From Gilliamella sp. ESL0405 (lineage in GTDB: Bacteria > Pseudomonadota > Gammaproteobacteria > Enterobacterales > Orbaceae): a stretch of 64,000 bases of DNA. Positions within the stretch are counted from its first letter, which is position 1. Every line of letters starts with the position of its first letter. This document shows, one piece after another, positions 26,240 through 36,161 of the stretch. Below the pieces are notes generated by a model. The model had not been told where the DNA came from and did no database searches. It was given only the letters and a program-made list of their open reading frames with translations. The stretch spans positions 1,488,001-1,552,000 of the forward strand of contig NZ_CP048265.1 in the NCBI RefSeq assembly GCF_019469205.1. The letters run 5' to 3'. A program made the translations under genes and the position numbers.

Positions 26240-26879
26240 ACTCAATGATCCTTAATTTCTTAAATGAGGCAATAACTTAAATTAGCTTTATCCGCTATCA
26301 CTAAATAGCGAAGAAACCTTTGCTTAAAAAAGAAGTATATACTTAAGTCAGTCATTTTTGTAGATCAATTAATAATAAGTTTTTAAAGGTTTTTATGTTT
26401 TAAACAATATGCAAACATTGCTAAAAGGTTTGAAAGTGAAAGAAAAAATGACAATTGGCTTTCTACTAAACTTGTCTCACAAACGGTCAAAATACCGTCG
26501 ATAACGTATGAATACCAATATAATCAGCTAGCCTTACAACTTTTGGCACTACACTCCCTAATGTTACTTAACCACCAAACTAATGTTCTGTAGCTTTAAT
26601 TAAACATTGAGCGACTTCATTTAGCGCCCTATTCATTCTTACCCCTGTTGTCATACTGATTCTTTTTCTATTTTAATTTAATGACATAAAAGCATCACGC
26701 CATTGCTTTTAACTACGTAAATTCTTTTTACTTCTATGCGTTTAAATGCATCGTTAATATCATTTGATACGTTTTAGCAAACAGGCTATTTATTGTCCCA
26801 GTCTACTATTATTAAAAAAAGCTTCCTTAGTGTAAGGTGTGATAAAATAGTAAGATAATATTTACTTAAAGGTGATGCT
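26240..26879. other. 640-base intergenic region upstream of the YhcH-kdgK operon
   Basis: A 12-bp palindrome AAGTATATACTT at 26333-26344 may be an operator for the kdgK operon. Around 26500-26670 the minus strand shows short broken reading (MTTGVRMNRALNEVAQCLIK), probably an eroded gene, which I cannot identify. Confidence 0.4.
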
Positions 26880-27176
26880 ATGAAAAAAATAATGCTTATT
26901 ATGTTTATGATTTGTCTTTCATTTGTATCGCTTGCCAAAGTTGATGTGTCTAAAATTTATGGAAGAATTAAGATTGTTAATTCCTTCCCTGATTATAAAG
27001 TTAAAGTCGTGAATTCTTTTCCTGATTTAAAAGTTCAGAAAGTCGATGCGTTTGCAAATAGCGTGGGTAAATGGCAAATAGTCGATAGTTTTCCAGACTA
27101 CAAAATACAAATCGTCGACTCATTCCCTGATTTTACTATCCAATATGTATCTAGTTTTCCAGGCATTAATCACTAA
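26880..27176 (+). CDS. Secreted short-repeat protein (septoil-knot-like beta repeats)
   Basis: The 98-residue product has a signal peptide (MKKIMLIMFMICLSFVSLA). About six repeats of 10-12 residues follow, built on V-[ND]-S-F-P-D-[YLF]-[KT]-[VI], for example IKIVNSFPDYKVKVVNSFPD. One repeat is altered (KVDAFANSVGKW). Short extended repeats of this kind occur in the Septknot family, predicted to form a deeply knotted fold; I suggest that relation from pattern only. It has AAAGGTGATGCT before the ATG, stands alone and lies next to the defence pair. Function unknown. Confidence 0.65.
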   Translation: MKKIMLIMFMICLSFVSLAKVDVSKIYGRIKIVNSFPDYKVKVVNSFPDLKVQKVDAFANSVGKWQIVDSFPDYKIQIVDSFPDFTIQYVSSFPGINH

Positions 27177-27449
27177 TAGCTAATCTCAATTACTTTAATA
27201 CAATTTTTTACTTGAAGCGATGTTTTGTTAATTTCGAGTGGATTAAAAATAATCCTACCTCTTTTTATTTGTGCCACATCTTTTTATTACACCGCCAACA
27301 ATATTCCTAACTCTTACCGTATAATTAGTATCAGTTAACCACCTATCTAATCACTTTTTTGAAAAAATTATTAGTTTTGGCCAGTTTTTCAGGTTGGTTT
27401 TCTTTAGTAGGTGAAAGTCTTTTGTAAGCATTTTTTCGTATCAAAGAGT

Positions 27450-29597
27450 TTATCTTTTGCTTACGATATTAAATTCTTGTATATTATCGAACAACTTTTT
27501 AATGCCGTCTTTAATTTCAGATATATCATCCAAGTATAAAATATATAGATTCTTCTTGGCCCGAGAACAAGCCACGTAAATTAGATTCTGAGTATTTTCT
27601 ATTTGTCCTTTATAATTGTTATCCAGCAATTTTCTATTTTGTTCTTCTTGAGTAGATTGAATATGTGAAAAATAATTTTTAAACTTATTTTGCCCAGGAC
27701 CAGTACTGCCGAAATTATGTTCCATAATAATAGCTACATTGTCATATTCGGCTCCTTTAGTTCCATGATAGGTATGATAAATTACCTTCGCGTTAGCATC
27801 TCTATCTTCATTGATAAATGAAACCCATTTCAACCATTCAGTTAATTCAACGTTGAGAATTTTCTGAATTTTTTTGTCATTTTCAATTTTTAGCTCTTCA
27901 ACTTCGTTAGATTCTTCAAACATTGTTTTATAAATCATATTTTTGATATATCCATAAAATGAATTATATTTTTGGATTTCGGAATAACGTATTGAAAAAA
28001 TGTTATTTATACAATAGTTAATTGCCAAATTAGTATAATCAGCGTGATGACTTTGAATAATTTCCGATATATTTTTTAGTAACTCTTCCAAAGTATTCAC
28101 TTTCATACCAGAAAATAAATCAATTACTGTTTTAGCATTATCAAATGTAATATCATTATTAGTCTTTCCTAACAGATCATAATATGTTGTATTCTCATCA
28201 TTTAACTTTTTATAAAACATTACTAAATGATAAAAAATAAGCACAGCAGGATGAAGTTTTTCTAGTTGATGTGACAGAAGTTGAGAATTAAAATCTTTAT
28301 AGTAAATAATTTTAGAATCACTAATTGATTTATAAACATTTTCAAATCCTCCAAGACTGGCTAATGAACGATTTAGAGGAATCAAACAGTCAATTTTTTC
28401 ATCTTGCTGAATTGTGCTATAATATTGTTTTATGAATTTTTGTATATTACTAGTTTTATTTTCTTCATCCGTTTTCTTTAAATAGAAAAACTGGATGTCC
28501 CCCTTGTTACGGCTGGGATCTATCGGTTTTTGTTGGATACTGTCATTTCTAATTTTATTAATAAGATTAATAAGTGGTAGATTAGCGCGTCTATTAAATA
28601 CTTTATCAATATTTTCAATTCCTAAATGAATTTTCTGAATATTACTACCGACGCCATCATCATAGATATTTTGTTTTGTGTCTCCAAAGTAACCAACTAG
28701 CCACCTTTTCATGTTTTTGAGCACATAAGAGTGCAATATTTGAACTAACTTTATAACATTCTCGTGAGAATCTTGATATTCATCAATAAAAATATAGGGG
28801 TATTTATCCACAAGAATTCTTCCAAGCATTGGATAATTACCAACCAACGACAGGCTATATTCCAATAATGTATCATGACTAAACCTCATAGAGGCTAATT
28901 GATCTGAATTAGATTTACTGTCATAAAGAATTGTAATCTTTTTTCGTTCTAGAGGATCATTAATTCTATCTAACGCATTTGTGTAACGCTCTTTTTTATA
29001 AAAAAGCTCTACAAGTTTCTTAAAGTTACTTACATTGTTTAAAGCTGAGGAGAGATAAGCGTGTTCAGATTGATAGCTTGTATAACATTCCCTAAATTTA
29101 TCTGCAGAATAATCTCTTTTTTCATAAAAGCAATTTTTTGTTTCTTGAATCATGGATAAAAATAACTCTAAGTTGTCATTAAAAATGGCTGATAGATTTT
29201 GATCCTCTCTATATTCTTCTATTTTATTTTGAATATTAGTTAATTCAATTTCTAGCTTTTCCTTATGTAAGTCGATTAATTCGCTCTTTTGATATAATTT
29301 TATCTGTTCCCATAACATTTCATGAATAGTTGAAACTAAAACAAATTGTGTATTGCCAAGACGTTCTTTAATCTCATTAACGGCTACATTGGTATACGTT
29401 ATACATATGATTTTTTGATTATTTTTTCTCAGTTCTAATTGTTTTGTATTCAGAATATATTTTATAGATTCGATAAGGGCATAAGTCTTTCCCGCACCTG
29501 CGCCGGCATTGAATCGAAAACATTTAAACTTGTTAATTGAATCAAAAATTTTATCTTGTATTTCACGCTCTTGTTTAAGATTTTGCTCTAATGTCAT
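27450..29597 (-). CDS. GajB-like UvrD/Rep-family helicase (Gabija-type)
   Basis: The protein is a 715-residue superfamily 1 helicase. Motif I is NAGAGAGKTYALIES with Lys37, motif II YIFIDEYQDSHENV, and the C-terminal motif VI LIYVACSRAKKNLYIL. It starts three bases after the stop of the OLD-type nuclease gene, so the two are cotranscribed. In Gabija, GajB is the helicase that works with the nuclease GajA against phage DNA. This protein is longer than the best studied GajB (about 500 residues), so it is a Gabija-like variant rather than a certain orthologue. Host repair helicases UvrD and Rep do not share this context. Confidence 0.8.
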   Translation of the reverse strand: MTLEQNLKQEREIQDKIFDSINKFKCFRFNAGAGAGKTYALIESIKYILNTKQLELRKNNQKIICITYTNVAVNEIKERLGNTQFVLVSTIHEMLWEQIKLYQKSELIDLHKEKLEIELTNIQNKIEEYREDQNLSAIFNDNLELFLSMIQETKNCFYEKRDYSADKFRECYTSYQSEHAYLSSALNNVSNFKKLVELFYKKERYTNALDRINDPLERKKITILYDSKSNSDQLASMRFSHDTLLEYSLSLVGNYPMLGRILVDKYPYIFIDEYQDSHENVIKLVQILHSYVLKNMKRWLVGYFGDTKQNIYDDGVGSNIQKIHLGIENIDKVFNRRANLPLINLINKIRNDSIQQKPIDPSRNKGDIQFFYLKKTDEENKTSNIQKFIKQYYSTIQQDEKIDCLIPLNRSLASLGGFENVYKSISDSKIIYYKDFNSQLLSHQLEKLHPAVLIFYHLVMFYKKLNDENTTYYDLLGKTNNDITFDNAKTVIDLFSGMKVNTLEELLKNISEIIQSHHADYTNLAINYCINNIFSIRYSEIQKYNSFYGYIKNMIYKTMFEESNEVEELKIENDKKIQKILNVELTEWLKWVSFINEDRDANAKVIYHTYHGTKGAEYDNVAIIMEHNFGSTGPGQNKFKNYFSHIQSTQEEQNRKLLDNNYKGQIENTQNLIYVACSRAKKNLYILYLDDISEIKDGIKKLFDNIQEFNIVSKR

Positions 29598-29600
29598 AAC

Positions 29601-31868
29601 TTATACCTTATTGCTTAATTTATTTTCCAACCATATAAAACCATCCTTAATATATTTAGGTAATTCCCGTTTTATACAGTTATCAGATGTACAGTTATCA
29701 GATGTACAGTTATCAGATGTAATGAGTTTATAAAGTAACTGACTCGCAAATTCAGATTTGCCATCATTATTGCTAAGACTTCGCTGTAATCTAAATGAAT
29801 TCTGTATTAAGTTTTCCATTTTTTTTCCGTCTTCAGTTATGTCGTTATAAATATTTGGTCTAATATTAGATATTACTTTATTCAAAAGAGCATTTTTGTA
29901 ATGAGTTAATATGATGGCTTCTTCAAAACTTGTTGCAAATTGCCCCTCGATGGGATCTTTTTGATAGACAGCATAGAGCAAACCTTCTTCAAAATAATCT
30001 TTTAAATCGATGAGGCAAATGGTTTTATCTGATGTATCTGTGTTATCTGAGTTATTTAAATTGTTTAATAAATAAATTAATGTTGGATTAGTGGTATGTC
30101 TATTTTCCAGAGAACTTATTTGTGCATAATTTATTTGATAAGAATCTTCGTTAATACAAATAGGGCATTGTTGATCTTTTTTGTGTTTTTTATTTTTCTC
30201 GCAGCTATATCTTTTGATATCTAAGTCAGTAATAATTAGGCAAGGAATATTTAATTTTCGAATTAAAGGCAAATAGACCTTACTATGAGCTCCATCGATT
30301 CTAAATATTGAGATATAGTAATTATTTAATGTCTTATTCTGTTCTAAATAATAATGTAACAATGTTTCTTCTGTTACTCCTTCCACAAGGATAACCGCAT
30401 CTGAAAAAAACAATTCAGATACTTTGTATTTAATATGTTTTTTTAAGAATAAAATATCATTCTCTCTCGTTGGGCTATCTTCTTCTAAAATATTCTTGTC
30501 ATCTAAAGGTATCGCAACTGAATATTTATTTTTAATTGTTAAATAATTAATATTATTGAAAGAATTTGAACCATGAATTTTACTATTTACAATATGAGAG
30601 GAGTGCGTTGTTACTATGATTTGACACTGAAGTGTTTTCATACTTTCTGACTCATTATTAGCTAATTGTAAAGCTTTTTGAACGGCATTATCAATTCGAG
30701 AAATAAAAAACTCTTGCATTTGTGGATGCATGAATACTTCTGGTTCTTCAATAAATAATAAATTTATTCGGCTTTGATGGCAATTTTCTTCATAAGTATC
30801 AATATAATGAATTATTTCACCGATGATATTGAGTAAGTTTATATAACCTAAACCAAATTGATCTTCAGGTATGAAATCATCACCATCAGTAAAGCTATAT
30901 TTAATTAAATTTTTTAGAATACTTTTTTGCGTAACATTTCCTCTTAATTGCATACCCACGTGATTTTCATGTTCGATCTTCTGTAAAATTGTAGAAACAG
31001 ATTCATTTTTGCCTTGAACTCTGCTTGTAATGGTATCATTGATGCTTTTAATATCGTTCTTAAATAAATCTTTAGAACTCTCATCGTTGAATTGAGAAGA
31101 GACAACTCGTTGAAAAACACTTGTAAGTACATTTTCATTTAAATGACGATTCGCTCTGATATATCTAATTGAAAATAGGTTATGCAATGAAAAGGGATTA
31201 ATATCAGTATCATTTTTATTTTTGTATGTAACTTTATATTCAATAACCGATTTATCATCAAGCAGCTCACATAGTTTTTCTAACAGTAAATTATTTTTTG
31301 AATTATTATTAATTTGATCTTCTTCGGTTTCGGTTTCGGTTTCGGTTTCGGTTTCTTCAATTATTTTTTTTATATGATCATGAAAAATTTGGGTATCTTT
31401 TAATTCATATATAACTTTTATTTCAATTGGTTCTTCTATTTCATTATGACTTAATGTGATTAAATGGGAAAGGTTTGTAATAAGATCTTGATGTCCATTA
31501 AAGTCGATTTTTACCCTAAGTATGAACTCTAACTCAGGAGTTGGAAGGTTTTCGAATGACTCATCTGCTTTATAAATTTTTAGATATTTATTAAGTAATT
31601 TTTTTAAATAATATATATTGAAATCAGACGATTTAAGAGATTTGTTTCTTTCTTCAGTAATGAAAGATAACGCATTAGTAATTGTTGATTTTCCAGTATT
31701 GTTTTTACCAATAATTAATGTACTTGACGGAGATATTGAAGGTTTTGATTCTCTATCATCGTCATTATTGGATGAATGATGGATCTCACTAGCATTGACA
31801 AAATATACTGTATTATCGTTTTCACCAAACTTTCGATAATTTTTTATTGTAAAACTTTCCAAATACAT
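29601..31868 (-). CDS. GajA-like OLD-family ATPase with TOPRIM nuclease domain
   Basis: The 755-residue protein starts MYLESFTIKNYRKFGENDNT, with Walker A GKNNTGKST at residues 54-62 and Walker B INLLFIEEPEVFMHPQ. A TOPRIM nuclease follows: FFSDAVILVEGVTEETLLHY near residue 490 and LIITDLDIKRYS near 548, with the Glu and DxD residues present. A CEKNKKHKKDQQCPIC segment after the TOPRIM Asp may bind zinc. Being paired with a UvrD-type helicase makes it a class 2 OLD nuclease, as in Gabija GajA. Two in-frame tandem repeats (31325-31354, 29676-29720) vary charged segments. Confidence 0.82.
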   Translation of the reverse strand: MYLESFTIKNYRKFGENDNTVYFVNASEIHHSSNNDDDRESKPSISPSSTLIIGKNNTGKSTITNALSFITEERNKSLKSSDFNIYYLKKLLNKYLKIYKADESFENLPTPELEFILRVKIDFNGHQDLITNLSHLITLSHNEIEEPIEIKVIYELKDTQIFHDHIKKIIEETETETETETEEDQINNNSKNNLLLEKLCELLDDKSVIEYKVTYKNKNDTDINPFSLHNLFSIRYIRANRHLNENVLTSVFQRVVSSQFNDESSKDLFKNDIKSINDTITSRVQGKNESVSTILQKIEHENHVGMQLRGNVTQKSILKNLIKYSFTDGDDFIPEDQFGLGYINLLNIIGEIIHYIDTYEENCHQSRINLLFIEEPEVFMHPQMQEFFISRIDNAVQKALQLANNESESMKTLQCQIIVTTHSSHIVNSKIHGSNSFNNINYLTIKNKYSVAIPLDDKNILEEDSPTRENDILFLKKHIKYKVSELFFSDAVILVEGVTEETLLHYYLEQNKTLNNYYISIFRIDGAHSKVYLPLIRKLNIPCLIITDLDIKRYSCEKNKKHKKDQQCPICINEDSYQINYAQISSLENRHTTNPTLIYLLNNLNNSDNTDTSDKTICLIDLKDYFEEGLLYAVYQKDPIEGQFATSFEEAIILTHYKNALLNKVISNIRPNIYNDITEDGKKMENLIQNSFRLQRSLSNNDGKSEFASQLLYKLITSDNCTSDNCTSDNCIKRELPKYIKDGFIWLENKLSNKV
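29676..29720. repeat. Three 15-bp tandem repeats near the end of the GajA-like gene
   Basis: ACAGTTATCAGATGT occurs three times exactly in a row, encoding TSDNC repeats in the minus-strand protein. The period is a multiple of three, so copy number can change without breaking the frame. Confidence 0.95.
31325..31354. repeat. Hexanucleotide repeat in the GajA-like gene
   Basis: CGGTTT occurs five times in tandem, encoding alternating Glu-Thr on the minus strand between the ATPase lobes. Gain or loss of units keeps the frame and changes the length of an acidic linker. Confidence 0.95.
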
Positions 31869-31907
31869 CCTTATTCTCCCTTGTACTACATCAACTTAAC
31901 ATTTTGT

Positions 31908-32815
31908 TTATATTTTTTTCACAAAGTTCTTTTGCTTTGTTTGTTCATAAAGGAAATTTAAAAAATCGACAGCTTGCTTAATAATTTCAAAAAATAAATC
32001 TTGTAAACTCCTATTTTCAAAATCAAGATTTTGAGTGTATTTTTGGTAACCACGACCTTTACTATGAACCACACCTTTAGATCTTAATTCTTGAAGCTTT
32101 TTTAAAATGAAATATAGCTTTCACAATCAGTAATATTACAATTGGTTAGCATCACATTCAAGCGAGTAATGCTACCTCTAATAGTTTCAAATTGCTCTTT
32201 ATTAAGAAATGTATTGAGGTATTTCTCATTTAAAGAATCAATAAGTATTTTGGTAAAACTAAGTATTTGCTCATCAAATTGTTTTTGTTCATTATTAGAA
32301 AATATTCTTAGAGAATCAAAATGATGTTAATCTTCTTTTATTAAGGAGAGTAATGTGTGATTTCCTAGGATATCATTACTGATATTCAACAATGCTTTAT
32401 ATTGACGTTTAAATTTATAGCTAAGGTTTTCAGAGTTAATTGCAATAGTCATTAATTGTTGTTGAGTAAATTCTTTACTTATTCTCCTTTCTGGCGCAAT
32501 ATTAAATGAACGCCAATATAATTGTTCTTCATAAGTTAAGTCTCGACCTAAATCACTCTGCCAAAAAAAGATTTTATCGTCATGATGGTTATCTATTTGT
32601 ATTCCCCATAAATTAGTTACTCGTAACTACGATTCTTCAACCGAATATTTACGAGGTTCTGAATAATACTTATCAAGGACTTTTTTCTAAAGCAATCAGG
32701 AGCTAAATAATCAAGATTAGATGTGTTTGCATTTGATATAATTTCATTTTCAAACTCATCAACACCAGTAATAAAATTACAATGTACAGTTTTTCTATGA
32801 TGAAAATGACTTGGT
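31908..32815 (-). pseudogene. Decayed gene upstream of the Gabija-like pair, with an RX5H motif
   Basis: On the minus strand one long protein can be followed through at least two frameshifts and three stops: SHFHHRKTVHCNFITGVDEF, then KYYSEPRKYSVEES, LWGIQIDNHHDDKIFFWQSD, LGRDLTYEEQLYWRSFNIAP, DEQILSFTKILIDSLNEKYL and finally LRSKGVVHSKGRGYQKYT before the stop at 31908. The R-x5-H arrangement in RSKGVVH resembles the HEPN-type RNase motif; that is an inference. I recall similar full-length proteins but no named function. It ends 40 bases before gajA on the same strand, so it was once the first gene of that unit. Confidence 0.6.
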
Positions 32816-33290
32816 CATTTAAATTCAATGCTACATCTAATTATAGGATAAAAGGGGATCAATCCCTTTTATAATTATCTATAAAAAATTTGAATGCTGT
32901 CACATATTTTTAAAATAGCCCCCTCCGTAGCCCAACATATCCCCCATTTAATCTCATACCATTACAGGTAATATTGTGTTGTATACTCCATTCGATTATG
33001 TTCGATAAAGCTACATATTCGCAATGATTTTCTTTTTACCGATCAAAATTAAACTCTACAATTAATAAAACACTAAGAGCTATTGAAGCTCTTAACGCTT
33101 TACCCTGCTTTTGCCAATAAAAGTTATCAATAAAAACCGCTAGTTAAAGTTCTTTACCATTTAAGATCTTATTAACTTCATCCTTTACATTAATCAACAT
33201 ATTAACCTTGTTTAAAAAACTAATTAAATTCAATGGTTATTTTTTATTTAAAAAAATATTAAGATTTCGCTAAATGGAAATGAATAAAAA
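32816..33290. other. Degenerate region between the decayed gene and guaA
   Basis: No intact gene. On the minus strand at 32925-33035 a fragment reads CEYVALSNIIEWSIQHNITC, NGMRLNGGYVGLRRGLF and then stops. It looks like the end of a lost gene, which I cannot identify. Confidence 0.4.
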
Positions 33291-33325
33291 AAAGCCAGTG
33301 ACAATATAGAATTCACTGGCTTTTT
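33291..33325 (-). terminator. Intrinsic terminator of guaA
   Basis: AAAGCCAGTGA / TCACTGGCTTT forms an 11-bp stem followed on the minus strand by a T tract, 36 bases after the guaA stop. Confidence 0.88.
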
Positions 33326-33360
33326 TAGAGATTAAAGAATGTTGATAGAGCGGTAAATTT

Positions 33361-34944
33361 TTACTCCCACTCAATCGTCGCTGGCGGTTTGCCGCTGATA
33401 TCGTAGACAACACGTGAGATGCCATTGACTTCGTTGATAATACGATTTGATACTCGCCCTAAGAAGTCGTAAGGCAAATGCGCCCAGTGTGCAGTCATAA
33501 AGTCGATAGTTTCTACCGCACGCAATGAGACAACCCAATCATATTTGCGTCCGTCACCCATTACCCCAACAGAGCGTACCGGTAAGAATACGGTAAAGGC
33601 CTGACTGACTTTGTGGTATAGGTCGGCATTGTAGAGTTCTTCAATAAAAATGGCGTCAGCTTTGCGCAGTAAGTCGCAATACTCTTTTTTCACTTCGCCA
33701 AGAATCCTTACTCCTAAACCGGGCCCCGGGAATGGGTGGCGGTATAACATATCGTAAGGTAATCCAAGTTCTAAGCCCACTTTACGTACTTCATCTTTAA
33801 ATAGTTCACGAAGTGGCTCTACTAATCCCATTTTCATATCTTCAGGTAAACCACCAACATTATGATGCGATTTAATCACATGCGCTTTGCCGGTATCAGC
33901 TGCTGCCGATTCGATTACATCGGGGTAGATCGTACCTTGAGCTAACCATTTAACATCTTTGAGTTTTGCAGCCTCTTCATCAAATACGGCAACAAATTCA
34001 CGACCAATAATTTTGCGCTTCGCTTCGGGATCGGTTTCGCCTTTTAAGGCGGCTAAAAAACGATCTTCGGCATTAACCGCTATAATATTTAAACCAAATT
34101 TATTGCCAAACATGTCCATAACTTGTTTTGCTTCGTTCAAGCGTAATAGTCCATGATCAACAAAAACACAGGTTAACTGATCGCCGATAGCTTGATGTAA
34201 CAATAGTGCAGTTACCGAGGAATCCACCCCACCGGATAAACCTAATAAAACTTTGTCATTTCCCACTTTTTCTTTTATTCGGGCAACGGCATCTGTGATG
34301 ATTGAAGAAGGTGTCCATAGTTTTTGACAATGGCAAATATCAATGACAAATCGTTGAAGTAATTCATAACCTTTAACCGTGTGGGTAACTTCCGGATGAA
34401 ACTGAACGCCATAAAATTGTTTTTCATCATTTGCCATGATTGCAAAAGGACATGTTTCAGTGCGACCAATAACGGTAAAACTTTCAGGTAAAGCTGTTAC
34501 TTTATCCCCATGACTCATCCAGACATCGAGCTGCTCTAAGCCTGCTTCGTTTTTGCTATCGAAGATGCCGTCTGTCAATTTTGAGTGACCAACAATATCG
34601 ACTTTGGCGTATCCAAATTCACGCTGATTAGAACCTGTAACTTGTCCGCCATTACCAATTTGAACAGCCATTGTTTGCATTCCATAGCAGATACCTAAGA
34701 CAGGCACGCCTGCATTAAAGACGTATTGAGGAGCTCTTGGGCTATTTTGTTCTGTCGTACTTTCAGGGCTGCCGGATAAAATGATACCTTTAGGATTAAA
34801 TTGTTTGATTTTTTCTTCCGATACGTCCCACGGCCAAAGTTCACAATAAACACCAATTTCGCGGACACGACGAGCAATTAACTGGGTAACTTGAGAACCA
34901 AAATCAAGGATTAAAATACGTTGCTGGTGGATATCATTTTTCAT
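33361..34944 (-). CDS. guaA: GMP synthase (glutamine-hydrolysing)
   Basis: GuaA makes GMP from XMP with glutamine and ATP. From the ATG at 34944 it has 527 residues (a TTG one codon earlier is possible). The class I amidotransferase half shows [20 protein letters not shown], the nucleophile in [11 protein letters not shown] and FHPEVTHT. The ATP pyrophosphatase half has [17 protein letters not shown], and the dimerisation domain ends [12 protein letters not shown]. All catalytic residues are present. In E. coli it follows guaB; here no guaB is adjacent and guaA ends the transcript. Confidence 0.98.
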   Translation of the reverse strand: MKNDIHQQRILILDFGSQVTQLIARRVREIGVYCELWPWDVSEEKIKQFNPKGIILSGSPESTTEQNSPRAPQYVFNAGVPVLGICYGMQTMAVQIGNGGQVTGSNQREFGYAKVDIVGHSKLTDGIFDSKNEAGLEQLDVWMSHGDKVTALPESFTVIGRTETCPFAIMANDEKQFYGVQFHPEVTHTVKGYELLQRFVIDICHCQKLWTPSSIITDAVARIKEKVGNDKVLLGLSGGVDSSVTALLLHQAIGDQLTCVFVDHGLLRLNEAKQVMDMFGNKFGLNIIAVNAEDRFLAALKGETDPEAKRKIIGREFVAVFDEEAAKLKDVKWLAQGTIYPDVIESAAADTGKAHVIKSHHNVGGLPEDMKMGLVEPLRELFKDEVRKVGLELGLPYDMLYRHPFPGPGLGVRILGEVKKEYCDLLRKADAIFIEELYNADLYHKVSQAFTVFLPVRSVGVMGDGRKYDWVVSLRAVETIDFMTAHWAHLPYDFLGRVSNRIINEVNGISRVVYDISGKPPATIEWE

Positions 34945-35163
34945 CAAATTTATTCCTAAACTATGAACTATTACAAAATTGGGATGCTATTGTATCATTT
35001 ACTGATTCAATTGAATTGATTAAATGAAAAAACAATTGTAAAAAATTTAATTTGTTAAATTTTAAACCTATCGAATATATCATTCAATATCAGCGTTAAT
35101 ACGATTGACTTTATTGGTAATGATTCACTTAAACTTTATTCACAACTAAATTTAACTGTTTGA
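34945..35163. other. Divergent intergenic region guaA / SRPBCC-marR
   Basis: About 220 AT-rich bases between divergent genes. It should hold the guaA promoter on the minus strand; the promoter and palindrome of the plus-strand operon are listed separately. Confidence 0.5.
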
Positions 35164-35220
35164 TTGATTACGTTTTTAATGGTATCTATATCGCTTTACT
35201 TAATTAATAAGTATACTTAT
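35164..35220 (+). promoter_or_regulatory. Promoter and palindromic operator of the SRPBCC-marR operon
   Basis: TTGATT at 35164-35169, a 17-base spacer and TATATC at 35187-35192 form a plausible sigma-70 promoter. A perfect 14-bp palindrome ATAAGTATACTTAT at 35207-35220 sits just after the expected start site, a typical MarR-family operator, so autoregulation is likely. Confidence 0.55.
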
Positions 35221-35252
35221 AATAAAAACACTTATTAAAAAGGAGCAAAACA

Positions 35253-35684
35253 ATGAACGCTATTTCAATCTCTTTTACCTTACCTACTCAGTCCAATCCA
35301 GCACAAATTTGGCAATACTTTATCGAACTTAATTTAAGAAAATTATGGGAAACCGACCTTGAAGACTTTCGTATAATCGGTGAACTAAAAACAGGGACTA
35401 AAGGTATTTTTAAATTACAAAACATGCCCGAAATGGAAGTGACTTTATCAAAGGTGATTAACGAACAGGAATTTACTGAGCAATTTGATATGCCGGGTAT
35501 CGGATTACTTTTTTTCTCACATCAAATAATTCAAATAGCTGAAAATCAATATGCACTTAAAGCTGAAATTTCGCTAAAACCCGACCCTCAATTGGATACT
35601 AAGGCCTCGTATGATTTTATTAAACAGATTTCAGATGATATTATTGATAAAACTTACAAACTAAACAGTTTAGTAGAAAGGTAA
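35253..35684 (+). CDS. SRPBCC-like (START/polyketide cyclase fold) protein
   Basis: The product has 143 residues and no signal peptide. The N-terminal pattern SISFTLPTQSNPAQIWQYFI, then KLWETDLEDFRIIGELKTGT, and a C-terminal long helix (DPQLDTKASYDFIKQISDDI) are typical of SRPBCC proteins, which hold small hydrophobic ligands in a helix-grip pocket. AAAAAGGAGC precedes the ATG. It lies three bases before the MarR-family gene, so ligand-binding protein and regulator are one operon under a palindromic operator. Ligand unknown; possibly a lipid or aromatic compound. Confidence 0.65.
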   Translation: MNAISISFTLPTQSNPAQIWQYFIELNLRKLWETDLEDFRIIGELKTGTKGIFKLQNMPEMEVTLSKVINEQEFTEQFDMPGIGLLFFSHQIIQIAENQYALKAEISLKPDPQLDTKASYDFIKQISDDIIDKTYKLNSLVER

Positions 35685-35687
35685 ATT

Positions 35688-36161
35688 ATGACGAAGGACA
35701 ATAAGTTTTTAACGCAATTCCAAAATGACGCTGAATCAATTGGTTTTATTTTTATGAAAACTTATTCGTCCTGGCACACGAATATAAAAAAATGTTTAAA
35801 AAAACAGCTTATTACGCATCCTCAATTTATTGTGCTTGCCACTCTTGCTTATCTGTCTCAATATCCTGATGAAATTACGCAAGTTATTTTGTCTAATAAA
35901 ACAAATATCGATGTGATGACCATTTCTCAAATATTAGACAATTTAGAAAAAAAGGATTATATAAAACGCTCTTGCTCAATCAAGGATAGTCGAGCAAAAT
36001 CGATACAATTAACTCAAAAAGGCCTTGATAAGGCTAATGAAACAGTCCCTTTAGTTGAACAAATTGATAAAGAATTTTTTGCCGCGTTAAAAGATGAGAA
36101 ACAAAAATTTATGGAAATGCTTTCAACATTATTAAAAAATCATGATGAAGAAACTGCATAA
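35688..36161 (+). CDS. MarR-family transcriptional regulator
   Basis: This regulator of 157 residues has the MarR layout: a dimerisation helix first, then the winged helix with the ITQVILSNKTNIDVMTISQI recognition region. The wing DNLEKKDYIKRSCSIKDSRA follows, with the KS..LTQKG motif of the family and a C-terminal dimer helix. It is the second gene of an operon whose promoter carries a perfect 14-bp palindrome, the likely target. Small phenolic or lipid effectors are usual for the family, but the effector is not visible here. Confidence 0.88.
   Translation: MTKDNKFLTQFQNDAESIGFIFMKTYSSWHTNIKKCLKKQLITHPQFIVLATLAYLSQYPDEITQVILSNKTNIDVMTISQILDNLEKKDYIKRSCSIKDSRAKSIQLTQKGLDKANETVPLVEQIDKEFFAALKDEKQKFMEMLSTLLKNHDEETA

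Noticed and set aside
27450-31868. PARIS, Zorya or other AAA/TOPRIM defence systems
   Set aside because: The single protein with both ATPase and TOPRIM plus a UvrD-type helicase fits Gabija best; PARIS has the two domains in separate proteins.
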